Assembly: GCA_037389465.1 (NCBI GenBank)
Contig: JAZARR010000078.1
Coordinates: 1,488,001 to 1,552,000 of the forward strand
Direction: 5' to 3'
DNA length: 64,000 nucleotides
From: Baylisascaris procyonis
Taxonomy: Eukaryota > Nematoda > Chromadorea > Rhabditida > Ascarididae
Shown: in pieces, positions 25,859 to 39,960 of the stretch
How positions within the stretch are numbered: the stretch's first letter is position 1
How the letters are laid out: every line of letters begins with the position of its first letter
The notes under the pieces: generated by a model
Told to the model about the DNA's origin: nothing
Database searches by the model: none
Seen by the model: the letters and a program-made list of their open reading frames with translations, nothing else
Made by a program: the position numbers and the translations under genes

Positions 25859-28800
25859 AGTGGCAGGCTCTGCCGCCTTTTCTCTCGACATGATTGAGAC
25901 GGCAACAGTTCATTTTTTTTTTTTTGCAATATCCCATAGAATTTGCTCGATACGAGGAGGTGACCAGCTCAAGTCTGCCCTAAGGCTATATTTTCTATTC
26001 TACCTATTAACTTATAAAACTTACAGCAAACCCAGTTTGGTAAATTTCAAATAATCAGCTTAACGACTGCAAAAATACTGGTAATAATAAAAAAAAATAT
26101 TCTATGGAAACCAGTTTTAAGTGACAAAATGTGAAGCAATCGCGATACACAAACAGCAAAACAAACGCTGGAATTAGTTTTATTGCGGTGCTCTTCAACG
26201 CACTCTCCACTATGCTGCCTCGATAAATGTATGTGCGCTTTCAGCGATGCGATGCTGTGAACACGAGTTGCCGTGAGCGAAGCACACCTTGTTTGTGTGA
26301 ATGCAACGCACTTCACAAAGCAAGCATACCTTATTTTATATCTCCCATTGCCTTGTCATGTCAAAGCTCTTCATCACCATCCCCTTCCCTCCTTCCTCTC
26401 CTTTAATACTATACAACGTTTCCTACGTATACATTCTCTTTTTCCCTTGCAGAGAGTAGCTCGCCTTATTCAGCTGCTTTTTTTCCAAACCATCTAATGC
26501 ACTTCAAAAACAGAACGCAGTTTCACACGTCCATTCGGTATAGTTGCTTTCTAGGTACGAAATTTCTCAAAATCATAGCCCACTTCTTCAGAAGACAAAT
26601 TGTCAAATGGGGGAAGAAGAAGGCAAAAAATAGCGAAATTTATACGACATAAGGAATTAAGAGTTCCCATTTTTTCAATAAATAGATTCAACACAGATCA
26701 TGCACGCACTGATTCCGCGCGCACAAAGGGTTATTATCATCCCTAACCATCCTTCTTTCACCTACCTATTCTCTTCCTACACCAAACTTGGGCAAATGTT
26801 GCTTTCCATGTTCTGGAATAATTTCCCGTGAACTCCTTATAACTTCTCACAAACTTCATTTTTCAGTACGTCGTTTAATTCCTTAACAGTATAAGGGCTC
26901 CTCTTTTCGCATACCGGTAATACTATTGAAGACGTTAAGTGATGGTGAATGCCGCGAAGTGAGCACTACAAAAACATCACAATGTAATAAAACATGAAAT
27001 ACCTGAACATCTAAGAATTACTTAATTACCATCACTGTGGAAAATTGCTTCCGCTGCATTTCTTAGCCGTGAGTTTAGTAAACATGAATAAACTGCGAAA
27101 CACGATCGATTTGCTTTGATAAAGGAAGCAATTGGAGAGTAGATATCGCAGAAATGAAGCCTGTAATCGGCACTTAGATGTAAATGCTAGTTAGAAATGC
27201 TTCAGGAATCTGATATTTAAATGTTCATTGATGGCCAAGTTAACTGCACTGAAAACTGCAAAAGCAAAAACAAAGACTAACATTTTTTCGCCGCTTATTA
27301 AGCATGTTTTTCTGTAATTTGTTTAACAGAATAGTACAGCTGCTACTATAGCGACATCAGATTGCATAAAGCGTTTTGCTGGGTAGAATCAAGGAAAAAG
27401 AAACGAATGGACATGAATTAAGCATCACCTTATATGCACACAATAATCTCATGCTAGGGTGATGATGCAGTTTTAAATGAGTACGAGCATTCCGGAAAAA
27501 CACCATGTACCGCCACAGTGCAGAAACATTCCAAGTCAAAGAGTTCAACCTCAGGCTTAAACCTCAAGGTCTAGCTGAAGAACTACTTAGCGTGTGCAAA
27601 CGAACCAAAAATAAGCTCATTTTCAAAACCATACACAGCAAGAGGACCTCCGTAAATGCTTATGAACCGTAAAAGTTGCTGGAGTGCTTGACAATCTATA
27701 CTCACAAAAAAAAAACATTGCCCGATTATTTACTTAAATTATCTTACACATAACCAAACAAAGCACTGAATCAGAATAATAGCAAAACGTTTTATTTTAC
27801 GCATCAATTCAAGAGAAAGTATTTTAAGCACTGAACGCTCAATGGATGCTATAAAATTGATGGAAAATTAAATAGCACAACTGAAAGGACGGCGGCAACT
27901 CAAGAAAAACCAACAGGATAAAGCGCATAGTCGAAGAAAATTCGATTGCATCCACGCGGCGAACTTTTTAGTAAATTCCAAATGCGTAAGCCTTCTAAAG
28001 AGGGTTTTCATTGCTGAAAAATAATCGAAAATCTAAGTTGGTTTCCGCTTAAGCAAAATTCCCTACTTTATTAAATTACAACTTTCATAGAAATATACGT
28101 CGTTCGATCATTGAAGACAATTCATTCACATTCTACATTTTGCAGTTATTTCAATGCAATTCCTCAAATCTATACAGTAAAAATATGACTTCTCGATGCT
28201 TAATTTCGAATAAAAAACAAATTTTTACGCCAAAAAAAAAAAAAACAAAAATATAGCATTTCTTAAGTAGATATTCAGTGATAGCACTAAGGTACAGAAC
28301 TGCATCCGCTTATTTACATTTCAAAAACTTTGACATGATTTCTGGCATGATGCAGTCGCCGCTAAATGAAGCTCATGATAGTCTACAGAATACAATCGAG
28401 ACGGGCGCTTCATTCCTATCTGTTTTTAATTATCAATCTTTATTTAGATTAGAAGTCCCTTATATAAGGATTCAACAACGTTATTCAGACCGTCCACTAT
28501 TTTAATGACTGAATAAAGTAGCGGATGCAAAATGGTACAAAAATTTTTATTGAAGGTTGAATTCTTGAAAAAGTACATTTTTGGTAGCTCACGGATTTGG
28601 ACACGATCCGGGAAAATATTAATCCACATCACAAGTTGGTAAAATGTCGGATAATAAAAGAACTATCCCAACTACAGTCGGAAAAGTTTTTTCTTAACCA
28701 CTGAATGAGATTTATAACGGTTGTTCTCAGCAGCTTTTCATATTTTATCGCAACGCATTCTTATGGCCATACAATCGCAGCCAGCTTTGGCGCACCATAG

Positions 28801-29205
28801 GCACGCAGAAAGCGCATTTTTCTGCATCTCATCTAACAATCAGAAATTCTTTCTTTTAATTTTCTCATTTCAGCAATAGAAAGGGGCTATAAAGTTCATG
28901 TAACAAACAATTATATTCTCGTTGTAGAATTTCACGAAGCAAAGAATTTATAAGACCCTGCTTTTCCATTTGCGTAAAATAAACAAACTCGAAGCGTAAA
29001 ATGTGAGGAAAAACGAGGAAGTAACAACTCAAGAATTTGAAAAAGCAAAAGCAAAGAAAAGAAATCAAGAACAACGCGATAAGTGGACTAATGCTAATTC
29101 ATTATATTTCTGTAATCTTCACTGTTCACATAAAAAATATAACTTAAAAAGTGGATCAATCACTGTCATAGATTGTATGCATTAAATTTTATGCACAAAA
29201 TGCAC

Positions 29206-29273
29206 CTATACACATATCTTTACGTTGATTATATAAAGGCATGTGTATAGATCATGTAAAGGTATGTGTATAG
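29206..29273. repeat. 17-mer present three times, once inverted
   Basis: Arm 1 (29206-29222) is ctatacacatatcttta. Its reverse complement recurs at 29234-29250 with two mismatches and at 29257-29273 with one. The sequence can fold into either of two alternative 17-bp hairpins. It may be the remnant of a small inverted-repeat element. The stem is too short for a typical microRNA precursor. Confidence 0.7.
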
Positions 29274-32200
29274 CAACATTCAAAATCACTACAATGGCCA
29301 CACCTTTTGGCTAATAATTTCTTCCACTCGAACCTATGCGCAACGTTTAAACGATAGAAGAAACCTGCTAAAAACGAAGCATTAAACTGAGCCCATCATC
29401 TGTGAACAACAGTTTGTTGGTATAGATTAAACTGCGCCAACATAATACGAAACAATGAACAAACACCGTTCTAAAAATAAAAAAAATTCAAAGCTTAAAG
29501 CTTACTACCTAAGTGCCACACAGCTCTTTACGAGCACATCCACTGCTAGCACATATATTTCAAAAATGCTTTCCTGTGGATCACTTCTAGCAATCCAGAC
29601 AATCCGGATGACTAAAAGTAGTAGCGAAGAGAGAGGTAGGAAAGTCGATGAAAATGAAACGTGACAGAGGAGGATGGGAGTAAACTAGAGCAACGAACGC
29701 GCGTCGAATGGGCGCACGCAAACACAATGCAAAATCCAGCAAGTGAGGTGCCGAGTCAGTTAGGTGGCACATAACGTCTCATTGTTGTGCAAAATTGTAA
29801 TTATACTCTTACTCTATCACATTGGGAAAGATTTTAAAAACAGTAGCGCATTAGTAGAGACCAGACTCACCTAAAAAGGATGTTAAATTAAATTTCTATT
29901 CATGAATTAAGCATTTAAGAAAACGAACGACTGTCAGCGTCAATGAATCTTCACTAAATCCGGATCGATCACGACAGCGAATGAGACCGAGTATAATCAG
30001 CGAACATTGGGAGATCGGTTAAAGGCTGTCCCGACCAGGCAACTATCTTTTAATTGCCCCGGTCTGGTAGCGGGTTTAATTCACCTCCATAAGACCATAA
30101 CTTAAAACCAACAGCTTATAACTCAAGCTCAAGGTTCCTGTATAAATGAATCAGCACTGTAGCCATGCAGCTCTAACCGATTTCTTTCAAGAGATAGGCA
30201 CAACAAAATTACGACTCTTCGGGCCAAGAAAAGAAATAAGACATCGTCTGCTTGAATTTCTATTAAGCATGCAGATCTGCTTCGCACGACGATGGAGTCA
30301 GTGGCCTGATCGGCTGGATGAAAATTTTAAGTATAAATGGCATCGCTCGCAGACGTACACAGACAAACATGAAAACACGACGACTATTGGCAGAGGGGTG
30401 AACTTAAGAATGAAAAAAATGTTCACCCCCAAAATATTAGGCTTGTAAGAAAGTAATTCTAGTATTACGGCACTAAAATCTTAATTCACATGTCTCAAAT
30501 GAAAGAGAATGGAAAAAGAGACGAACACACTTTGTTCATTTATTACAACGTATCATAGTGGAAGAACATAAAAAAGCATGCAAACACGAGCATCAACACT
30601 TATCCACGTGATTATAGTCAGCACTCTGGATCGAAGTGGCCTCAACAAAACTTCTCAAACACAAGATCGCCAACAGAAGCGACGTCAACGATAAAGGTCT
30701 GACGAACTCCTGTGCATATATGCACTACCTCTCTGTTTAGTATCAATAGGTTCACAGCAACTTCTTCCTTTCTCTCTATTCAGTACCAAGGAGGCCTCTG
30801 CGGAATTCGAAATTCAAATATACAAGTCGAGAGCATCTCATGACCAATTAAACAACAACCAAAGCACCAAAACTTAATACGTCCTCTACATTTCAGTTAC
30901 GAGGAACCTGAACCGATAAAACCGCCGATCGCCACTGCCAATCATCAAGTCCTCAAACGAAAGCGCGTCTTGAAATACGGCAGTTTGACAACATTCTTGA
31001 TGCTTCATCGACAGATGCAAGGAGGATATAAGAAGATGACTATCGCTTGAAGACAGAGCGTCGATGCAACATCAAGCGATGGTCGTAAACCCGTAACATA
31101 CTCTTGTATAACAGCACTGTGCCGAATTTACACAACCGCGCTTTTGTCGGGCTGCTCTAAAAAGCATTACACAATTTTGACATATCGTTGCTTCCAGATG
31201 TCTAAGTTAGTTTTCGTGGATTCTGCTCGGTAGTAGATAAACGTGCTTGTGCGATAAGTCTAAGAATTAATGCTGCTTTGCTCCTCAAGCCTCTTCCGAT
31301 TAGTGTTGGGGTATGGGTGGCATCCAAAATCGGAAGCCTCAGAAATCAGGGGCCTTCAAGCGTGACTCGGATCCGCTGGAATCCGATTTCGGCACTTTCA
31401 ATATTCGGCAGCTCTGAAAGAATCCTTTTTGGGATTATTTTTGATGCGTTTTAAGCGTAAAGAAGCACCCTCAAGAAAAAGAAACCGAATCATTTACAGA
31501 ATTTTCATAAGTTTACACAGATTATGCTTGAACAACAAACCCTTTGCCTCTTTTTTAGTAACAAGAGATCGAACAACTTGTGTCAGAAACGACTTACATA
31601 AAAATGAAACCATCTCGGCAATAAGAAGTGCACAAAAATGCAGCCGGTAGCATCGAAAAAAAAAACTCGATTACATCCACCAGTAACAAGCCGATGACAC
31701 ATGTAAACCACTCAGTTTATAAGCAGGGAAATACCGTTTCTATCACGGAAATAGCACTAGGTTTATTGCCAGCGATGACGTCATCAGGTTGAATTGAACT
31801 TGCACAAGCTGAAATCGCTAACGATGACATCTACTAGACGATATATTCAATCATTTAAGCACGTGTTTTGCGACGCAAATGTCTGCAAATGAATATTTCG
31901 GGATTTCCCCCCTATAACCGAATCCTCTCGCAACATTCAACAACCAGTGCAACAAAAATAACTGCCAACACACAACACACGCATACACAACTCACGCGGC
32001 GGCTCAAGCAGTGTGCAATAGACGTCACAAAGGATCGTTGACGACGAAGTTCGTCAAGCATGTAATACTAGTTAGGGAGGTTAGAGAAAAGAAATAACAC
32101 CGCGAGGCATTCAAAAACGCTTAACAACTATGGAAATAATATCAGCAGAGAAGCCCGCAACAACGGCGGAATAAAGTGTAGTTTCGCATCAGAGAAAACT

Positions 32201-33885
32201 ACAACACTCGAATGGCATTCGAGGTGGCAATGCGTTGAAAATCGAGTGGCCGAGAGCGTTGGAAATACACCCACAAGCAACTGATTTCGGTGGGATTTGT
32301 GCCAAGACTTAGTCATGTTTGACGTTGCATCACTTGGGAGGGTGCTATCAAAATGATGCACTGATTCGATCTCTGTATATGTTTAATGATCGATCACAAC
32401 AAGCGTGAAATCGATAACCACACCGTTCTCGATAAACAGCTTAAGTTTACTAGATTAATTTACCACGTTGAATATCACGATCTAATAAAAACTTGACGAT
32501 GGTCACTTGTGTGTAAAATGTTTGCATGCATTTTTTACAATTTTTTTCGGAAAAAGGATTACGAGTTTTCTCATCTTTTTATGCATCTTTATATTTCCTC
32601 CGTCTACGAAATAAATAAGTTTCAATTCGTTAACCAGAAAAGCTACGATAAATTAGATGGGTGTAATCTACAAAACTGAGATGACCTCTAAACCTAATTT
32701 CATCACGACTGATTATCTTCTGCAGAGGCGATTGGCATTGCCCTAAAATTTAACAGTCAAATTTCCTTCAATATTCGGTTGGATGTGAATTAGAAAGCAA
32801 ATTTCTAATTGAGGATATATAAAGTGGGTGTGAAGTGATTTGAAGTGAATGGCACAGTATTTCACGTTCTTTTAAATATTATGTAATTGTTTGGTTCACT
32901 GGGCAAGGTTATAAGAAGTGCATTTCCTTCAACTTAACTTTTGCACACTCTCACTTTTTCCAAGTTTTATGTAAGTTTTTTTTTTCAATTTTACTTTCAA
33001 AAGTTTTTTCATTTCTATAATACTGAAGACAATTAATCGAAGCATATACTTCCGAGGTTGCGATATCATATTAGACGACGAATGATAACATTTTCCCGAT
33101 TGTTCACCAAAAATGCGATATACGAAGTAATAGCTTTCTCTTATGCATCCTCAAAGTTATCTTTAATGTTCGTAGTTTGTCGTTTATATCGCCCAATCGC
33201 CCTTCAAAAATTTCATATCATTCTCCTCTTTTCATTATTTTATTGCAAAAAAAAAAAACAATTTCCATATAATGTTGGATAGTTACTGTTTAATAATAAC
33301 TGTATATTTTCCACACCTAAGAATAGTCGTGATTCAATGAGCGTCCATAGGTAAATTAACTTGGACTATGCGAAAAAAATAAAGTATTCGATCAAAGAAA
33401 TTTGTTCATGTAAAAATTTCCACTCAACAAACTTTTCTAAAATAGTTACGACTCATATAATCTTTATTTAGAAAAGTTGAAAAACTTGAATTTCATTTTT
33501 AACAATAAAATCAGCAATTATTATGGAAATGTCTGAGCTGTCTGTAATGCTTGTCTGAGTTGTCTGTACTACGATGTTCAGAAGCAATTTATCAACGACT
33601 TTATATGCACAAGTTGGGTTTCACATGACTACTTAGGAATAGATTAGAACAATGTTCAACGCTATTTCAATATGATCGACGTATCCCATTTATAGCAAAT
33701 AACCACAAATATTTAAGTAGGTATATTATTTACCCAAGAGTATAAGTAATGAGTGAGTGAATGCAACATATAGACATCATATCTCATAAAATCATACCTC
33801 AATGGGCTTCACATAAATTTAACCATCTAAAATAATACATTAGTCGATCGAAGGGAATATAGAAAACATTGAAGATCCTCAATCA

Positions 33886-36800
33886 TCAAACATTTTCTGC
33901 GTGAGTTTTTGAACGACATCCACAGCAATGCATAAGTCGATTTTCCTCTGGTGCAAATATTAGCCTGCAATCAACTATTGAGAGAATTTCACACTTGAAC
34001 TAAAATGAGAATTCGAAAACAAAAATCGCTGAACGAAGTTTCATCTGAAACTTGTCAAGTACGAAATACAGTCTGTATAGCTTTGCTGATTTTCCTTTGA
34101 ATAACTCATCTCTACTTAAAAAGTAATGTTTTTAGTGCAAAAAAAGTAGAATAAAGGTAACAATAAAGATTACCTGAAAAGGAAGGATCCGAAGAGTGAG
34201 CCGATTGTGGGTCCAAGCCAAAAAACATAATGGCCAACAAATGGTGAGTAGTCACCTTGAGCGGCCGAAAATACAGCGAGTCCAAAAGCGAGTAGTGGAT
34301 TCCATGAGACCGTCGAGAGCATTAAACTGAAAGCACTGTTTGAGATAACTTGGTTCAGTTGCAGGCATGCGTTTTTTGATGTGAAGGTTTTGGACAACAC
34401 TTTTCTTTAGCACATATTTATCAACCCTTCTGCCATAGTGATATTTGAATAGGGAATCTGAATAATATTTTTGTAGGCCTTCGCCGTGGAAACCAATATT
34501 AAAATTGAAACGGTAGCCACAAAGTACCACTTCTTAAGGACTACTTACAAATAGGCTTGCATTGAATATCGTTTAGAAGAAGGAATGAAAGCTTGATGAG
34601 GATTCGATGGTCATTCACGCGTAAAACACAAAACTGCATCGCTGAACTTTCGAACAAGCCCATTAGATGAATGCACAGCACCAGTCTTTCTCTATTGTCT
34701 TTGCTGTTTTAACCAGGTGAATATTTTTAAATCATTCTAAAGTTAGAAATGAAAGACTCACTCTGATCGACACTTGTTTACGACTTAACCTGCTTATCTG
34801 ATTTTCATCACTGCATTATTTACGTTATTTTACACATTAGGTATGATAGCAACTTTCATAATCTCATCCTAATCTCATTCTTTTACTGGGAACATCGTTT
34901 TCTTAGCTGTAGAATGTTTAAAGGTGGCCATATTTTTGCGATAAAACACAGCAAGTAGTTTCTGCTTCTCTTATAAAGCATACGAAAAGTCAAAGTGGTG
35001 CCTATAAAATGTTTACATATCCCATAAAATGGACCATAAAAAGGCTTTACTGCACTGTATTTTTAAGCTCAACGCAGAAAGAGGAAGCCAATCATTCGAA
35101 AGTTTTTCCTTATGGTAATGCAAAATGTGGACAAAACTTGCATATTTTCACTGACGACATAGCATGAAACTCATGCAACAACTAAAAATCCTAAGCCAAC
35201 CTTGATCTGGCTTAATAATTTATGCCTCGATTACAGTGATCGATATTTTATGGCAACCTGATTTCTAGCGAAACTCCCCTCTTCTACGCAGTGATCTAAC
35301 GCGTTTTTGTCCCACTTTGATAGCCTCATAGCATCTCAAATCAAATAACACTTTACAAATGGAAAAGAAGAGTATCATCGGAGTTGAATTTCATTCAAGA
35401 AACAAAATGCAACGGAAAAATAGAATTAGCGTAGGATGAAAGCGCATCGCAAAAATTCTTTTAATCTTCCAATTATTTGCACCTTCTAGGAACACCTTGA
35501 AGATGAGTTAGTTCTATCATAATGTGGACAACTCCACAAAACAAGAAATTGATATATCTTCTGTTTGAAAAAAAAGTGACCGTAATTTCACAGTAAAAAG
35601 ACAATTTTCCTATAAGGTTAGGACATCTCACCATGGATGCAGATTGCCAAATGCGACTAGAACAAAGTTTAGCGAATACTTTCGAGGAAAGCAAGCATCG
35701 AATAAACATCTCTTGCTAGCACAAATATAGTACTGTCATCCAGATAGAACATGTTTAGAGCGGAGAAATAAGTAGTAATAATAGGATAATGCGAAAAGCA
35801 TTTTTTGAGAGAATTTAACTGATATACCTGAGAAATGATGAGAGAAAAACAGCAGCGAAAACTGGTAGTGGACTTGATGAGAGACGCCCGATTGCAGTTA
35901 AGCCGACTCCGAATTTTGTGGATGTCATTAGTTGGCTCATTACGACCATTAGACTGCCAATGAATTCGACGAGCACCTGCAATTAATAAATCATCGCTTA
36001 AAACATTTGCCTTTTATGTAAGGTGAAGAGAAAAAGGAGGAGAAACGAAGGGATACCAAAAATTTTACTCATGAAATTATTGTGCTCATTCTAGCGTTCA
36101 ATTGTGCATTGGAAATGCTGGATCAAAAGGGAGTGAAATGTGTAATTTCTGTCTGAATTCGAATATTGTTGCAGAAAACAGAAATATTTGTTCATCTTAT
36201 ATAGCCGCAATCTGAAGCACAATAATTTCTTGCCCGTTCTTATAATCATGATCGTTGCTGATAAAACTTATACTATTAAATGATCTATCACTTTTACAGT
36301 CACAATTTCATCTGGTAATGAGGTCAATTTTTCGTGATTTCTTTCATTATGAAATAGGAAATCAACACATTTGAATAGTTGCTGTTGTTGCAGTGCACTC
36401 AATTGCATTGGTACACGGCAGTGTACTAAAAGTTATTTTCAATTTATCGTCGAGCATCATTAATATAAAAGTAGATTTAATAAATAGGTACAAATAGCTC
36501 AAGAAATACAAGTGATACCTCAGTGGAATAAACGAATCTAGAATAAAAGGAATCCTTATCATAGTGGAATTTGTATCCACTGACGCACAATATTCGGGGA
36601 AAGTCAACGAAAAATATGAGATGCCTTTTCATACATTATTTAATAGCATTGAAGGCTTTCAAATGAGAAATAACTTTTCGTTTTGTTCTGCTGTGCTGAA
36701 ATTTGAAAATTTTCGCTGATTAAGCAAAACATTACTAAAATCAATTTCGTGATTTACATTTAATATCGATTAATTAAGAAATTACCAAACGAAATGCCAC

Positions 36801-38233
36801 TCTTGTTCGATCAGCGTCTAGATCATAGAGAATCTGTATCGATGAAACATCAGCACTGGGTCGGAGCAACTGTAAAGCTAAAATATTAGAACATCCTCAT
36901 AGCAAATTGTGCTGTATTCATGGATGTATACGAAGTTTAATGGGTTCAGAGATTTGCCAGCTCACCTGAAAAGTTCATCCGAGTAAAGGAAATGTTTTTT
37001 TTTTCGTCCGAAATTGACGTTATTTTATACCACAGTCCCCACCCTGTCATTAAAAAATCCTTACTGCTGAAAACAGTAACGGAAACAAATGTAGGAAACA
37101 TGCTTCTAAGAAAGACTCTCTATTAGAAAATCAAAAAAATCGCTATATTTTATCTTTTGTTTTCTTTTCGCTACTGACAGAGACAGTCTAAGATGAGAGT
37201 GAACTAATCTGAGATAACAAAAGCGGTGCTTCACAGCAGTCGTCTCTCACATAGAATATGATGTAACATCCCACCTCTTCCCTTTCCCATCTCCTCCTCC
37301 AACATGACGTTCTGAGAGGATGCAGCTATGCGACGGTAGCAGCTAACTGCAGAAAGATCACTGCATTCGCATCCGTTTCTGTCGATATAGCTACACTTAT
37401 AATAAAAATAGCCTCAAAAATAACCGTCAATAACAGAAATATGTTACACAAGAGAAATTCTATAAATTAAACTTCGTTTTTTTTTTTTTCAGAAACGAGC
37501 ATTCACAATAATAGCTCAGAGTGCAACATTAAGCATAAATCACTAACTGCGAAAATTGCGATCGCCATTACTGATGCAGATAATTGCATAAGAAGTAGCA
37601 CTACGCATAATGGCCAAGCGGTTGATAGTGAAAAAAGTTGTGCAAGTGTAATCGCTGGTGAGATTTGAACTCTGCAAGTGACATTCGCCTATAGTTTATC
37701 GATTCAAAGATTATCAAAAGAAATGATAAGTTTTATTGATTTTATGCATACGCTTCATTTGTGATCAGCTACAAGTAATGATCGTACTTAAAATGTCAAT
37801 CTTTCATTTCATCAGTCTCAATTTCGAGAATTTTCTCGTCTTTTCTAACGTAAATGCCTATCGAATTTCTGTCCTTCATATTCTTAATTATTCCTTATTT
37901 ATTCTCTCCATACCGTTGAATCGTTCCATTATGTAAACGCCAAACCGCATCATTGCAATATGATCACCTCTTCTCGTAGAAAAATATTTTTAAAGTAATA
38001 TTCGCTGCAAGAAAAAAGTGATACGTTTGAAAAGCGGTGACGAAAATAAGCAAACTGATAGCATCGACAACTGCAAGAGTTAAAATTCGATTATAAAATA
38101 ACACATGACGATCCAATAGTTCAGCGTCAACGAATTTATATACGAGGAGGCAGAAGAAAACTGTGAAAAATTCTGCGATACACGGTCGTAGAACACATTC
38201 GAGACATGAAAATCGTGATATTGGTGGGTTTGA
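33886..38233 (-). CDS. Unorthodox aquaporin (six exons found; 5' exon missing)
   Basis: Aquaporins are six-helix water/solute channels with two half-helices carrying NPA boxes. Exons, 5' to 3': 38233-38025, 37671-37572, 36869-36786, 35976-35828, 34326-34174, 33964-33886. Every junction keeps frame, giving 257 residues plus an unseen N-terminus. Exon 1 holds helix 1 (LRPCIAEFFTVFFCLLVYKF) and helix 2. Exon 2 begins VQISPAITLAQLF, which sits where the first NPA box belongs but reads SPA. Exon 4 opens with LVEFIGSLMVVM (helix 4). Exon 5 has SWNPLLAFGLAVF, so the second box reads NPL, then FWLGPTIGSLFGSFLF (helix 6). The short tail contains HCCGC. Altered NPA boxes are known in the AQP11/12-like branch, which includes nematode members. 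No ATG lies in phase within exon 1, so a further 5' exon is needed. The exon 3 acceptor could instead be at 36877. Confidence 0.82.
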
Positions 38234-38619
38234 CTGAAAAAAAAAAAACAAACAAACAAAGTGTTCGCGAATAAAAATATTTTTATTGTTCAAGTGAAAT
38301 TTCTCATATCTGGGAATATTCTTATTAAACTAGCACTCAAACAAATAACAAAATTTGTCTATGAATTTCACATCAGGATTTAACCTAATAGTTTATTTAT
38401 ATGCAACAACGTCTCAACTTAAAATAAGCCATCATTCATGGTAAACGAAATAAGCTCGAAATACTCTTAGCTGTTATACTAAAATATCACTTAAATAACG
38501 ATCGGTATCCCGAACTCATTGACAAAATACTTGGAACAGCACCACAGATAATAAAATCCATTAACTGTATCTAGTATCGTGATATCTCATTTATGGTCAA
38601 CGAAAAATTATAAGAAAAA

Positions 38620-39960
38620 TCAATGAAGATCTAGGATTAAATAAAGCGCACCAACCGAGTCATCCGAATATAGGCGGCATCGATAAGATGTCGAGAGTGT
38701 TGGTTTTGCCACAAATTCGTTTCTATTTCTTAATATACCCTTCATTTTAAATTCGTTCGCTATAGTCGTTCCATTACTAAAATATTGCATCTGCTTGCCA
38801 GGATATGCACTGCAAATAACGCTTGCCCCATCGGCTATCTCGAATTGTTCGTCCTGATATACCATAATGCTGAAAGATTTATGTTCTTTACATTCCATTC
38901 GATTTTCACGGTTACGAGTTTAGCTATTCGAATGCTTTTATGTACACATGCGTTTGTTACGCTTTCAATAAGACGCCGACCTAATCAGGTGAGTATTCCA
39001 GCTAGGAGAATATGTACATTCTAGGGGCAAATGAAAACTGCGGCTATAGAGTAAGTGTTCAGTTCTAGAGGGTTGAAGGCACTTGAATGACTTGATAAAC
39101 GCACAAAATTGCATGATTTTGCTTTCCAATTGGCGGAATTACCCAAACTTGTGCTTTCAAAAAAAAAAGTTGCACCTTTTCAAGAAAACGTCGTAGTGCA
39201 ACAATTCCGAACAAGGATCCACAACAATATTTGCTTCTTTGCTTTCAAATACGAATTTTCAGTAAATGATCAATACAATATGCATTAGAAAGAAAACGGT
39301 TTAACGTTTTAGGCTCGTAAAAGAGATAAAGCGAAAGAAAAGAAAAGAAAAACGGGCATGCGCATTTGAGTGTACCTGAGGAGAACAAAGAATGTTAACG
39401 AGCCTGCGTTTAGTTTCAAAGTTAAAATTACACAATGGCAATCATAGGAAGAAATCATTTGTTTGCGGCTGTTCAAATACGCAATATCGCTTAGCAAGTA
39501 TCCCTCTGAAAATTTTGCTCCTTTTTATTTATTTTCCAACTTTCTATTTAGCTCAAGTAATTAGTTTATTTTTATTTCAGCTTTTTTATCATTTTATTTG
39601 TTTTCTCAATAATTCAACATATCGATTGAGAATGATGAAATCGAAGGAAATAAGCAAATATGCTCATCTATATGAAAAACAAAAACACAAAAAAAAAGAA
39701 TAAAAATAATAAAAATCCAAGAAATTTGCTCTTGACTCTTCAACAGCATCAATGTCGGAAATAATATAAAATCCACTACATGCGGTCGGCAACAATGTGA
39801 AAATCGGGATCAGTCGATGGGCGCTTGAAATATGACACAGTGAGTGCATTAGCGATGACACCAGGAGGTACATTCCATATACGTAAAGCATGCAACCGGA
39901 AACTTTTGTGGTAAAAGATTTGTGGCAAAAACGAAAACGCACATTGTTTGTGGTACGACA
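38620..39960 (-). CDS. Probable two-exon 3' part of an Ig-like domain protein
   Basis: Exon A (39960-39780) reads FRLHALRIWNVPPGV and later DPDFHIVADR, ending AT|GTAGTG. Exon B starts at 38869 (acceptor aaatctttcag), supplies the missing base and reads IIMVYQDEQFEIADGASVIC, then MQYFSNGTTI and TSYRCRLYSDDSV. The Cys pair, with a Tyr two residues before the second one (YRC), fits an Ig-like fold. The exon runs open to a TGA at 38620; a weak donor at 38656 is an alternative end. The other two frames of exon A are also open, so its frame depends on the junction to exon B. Upstream exons are unresolved (see 44546-44656). The protein is probably extracellular. The family is not recognised. Confidence 0.4.

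Larger units (their letters stand above)
23249..33885. other. Gene-poor 10.6-kb stretch
   Basis: No coding region is supported here. It contains AT-rich sequence, several poly-A/T runs, a G-rich motif at 25833-25858 and the 17-mer inverted/direct repeat at 29206-29273. A minus-strand AATAAA (plus-strand tttatt at 33473-33478) lies about 410 bp beyond the aquaporin stop and could be its polyadenylation signal. Confidence 0.4.

Noticed and set aside
30031..30067. Imperfect hairpin (ccgaccaggcaa / ttgccccggtctgg)
   Set aside because: The stem is about 11 bp with a bulge. It is too short for a microRNA, and I saw no tRNA box structure.
38881..38905. miR-1-like word tggaatgtaaagaa on the minus strand
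   Set aside because: Fourteen bases match the mature miR-1 start, but there is no complementary arm nearby. It falls just before the Ig-like exon.
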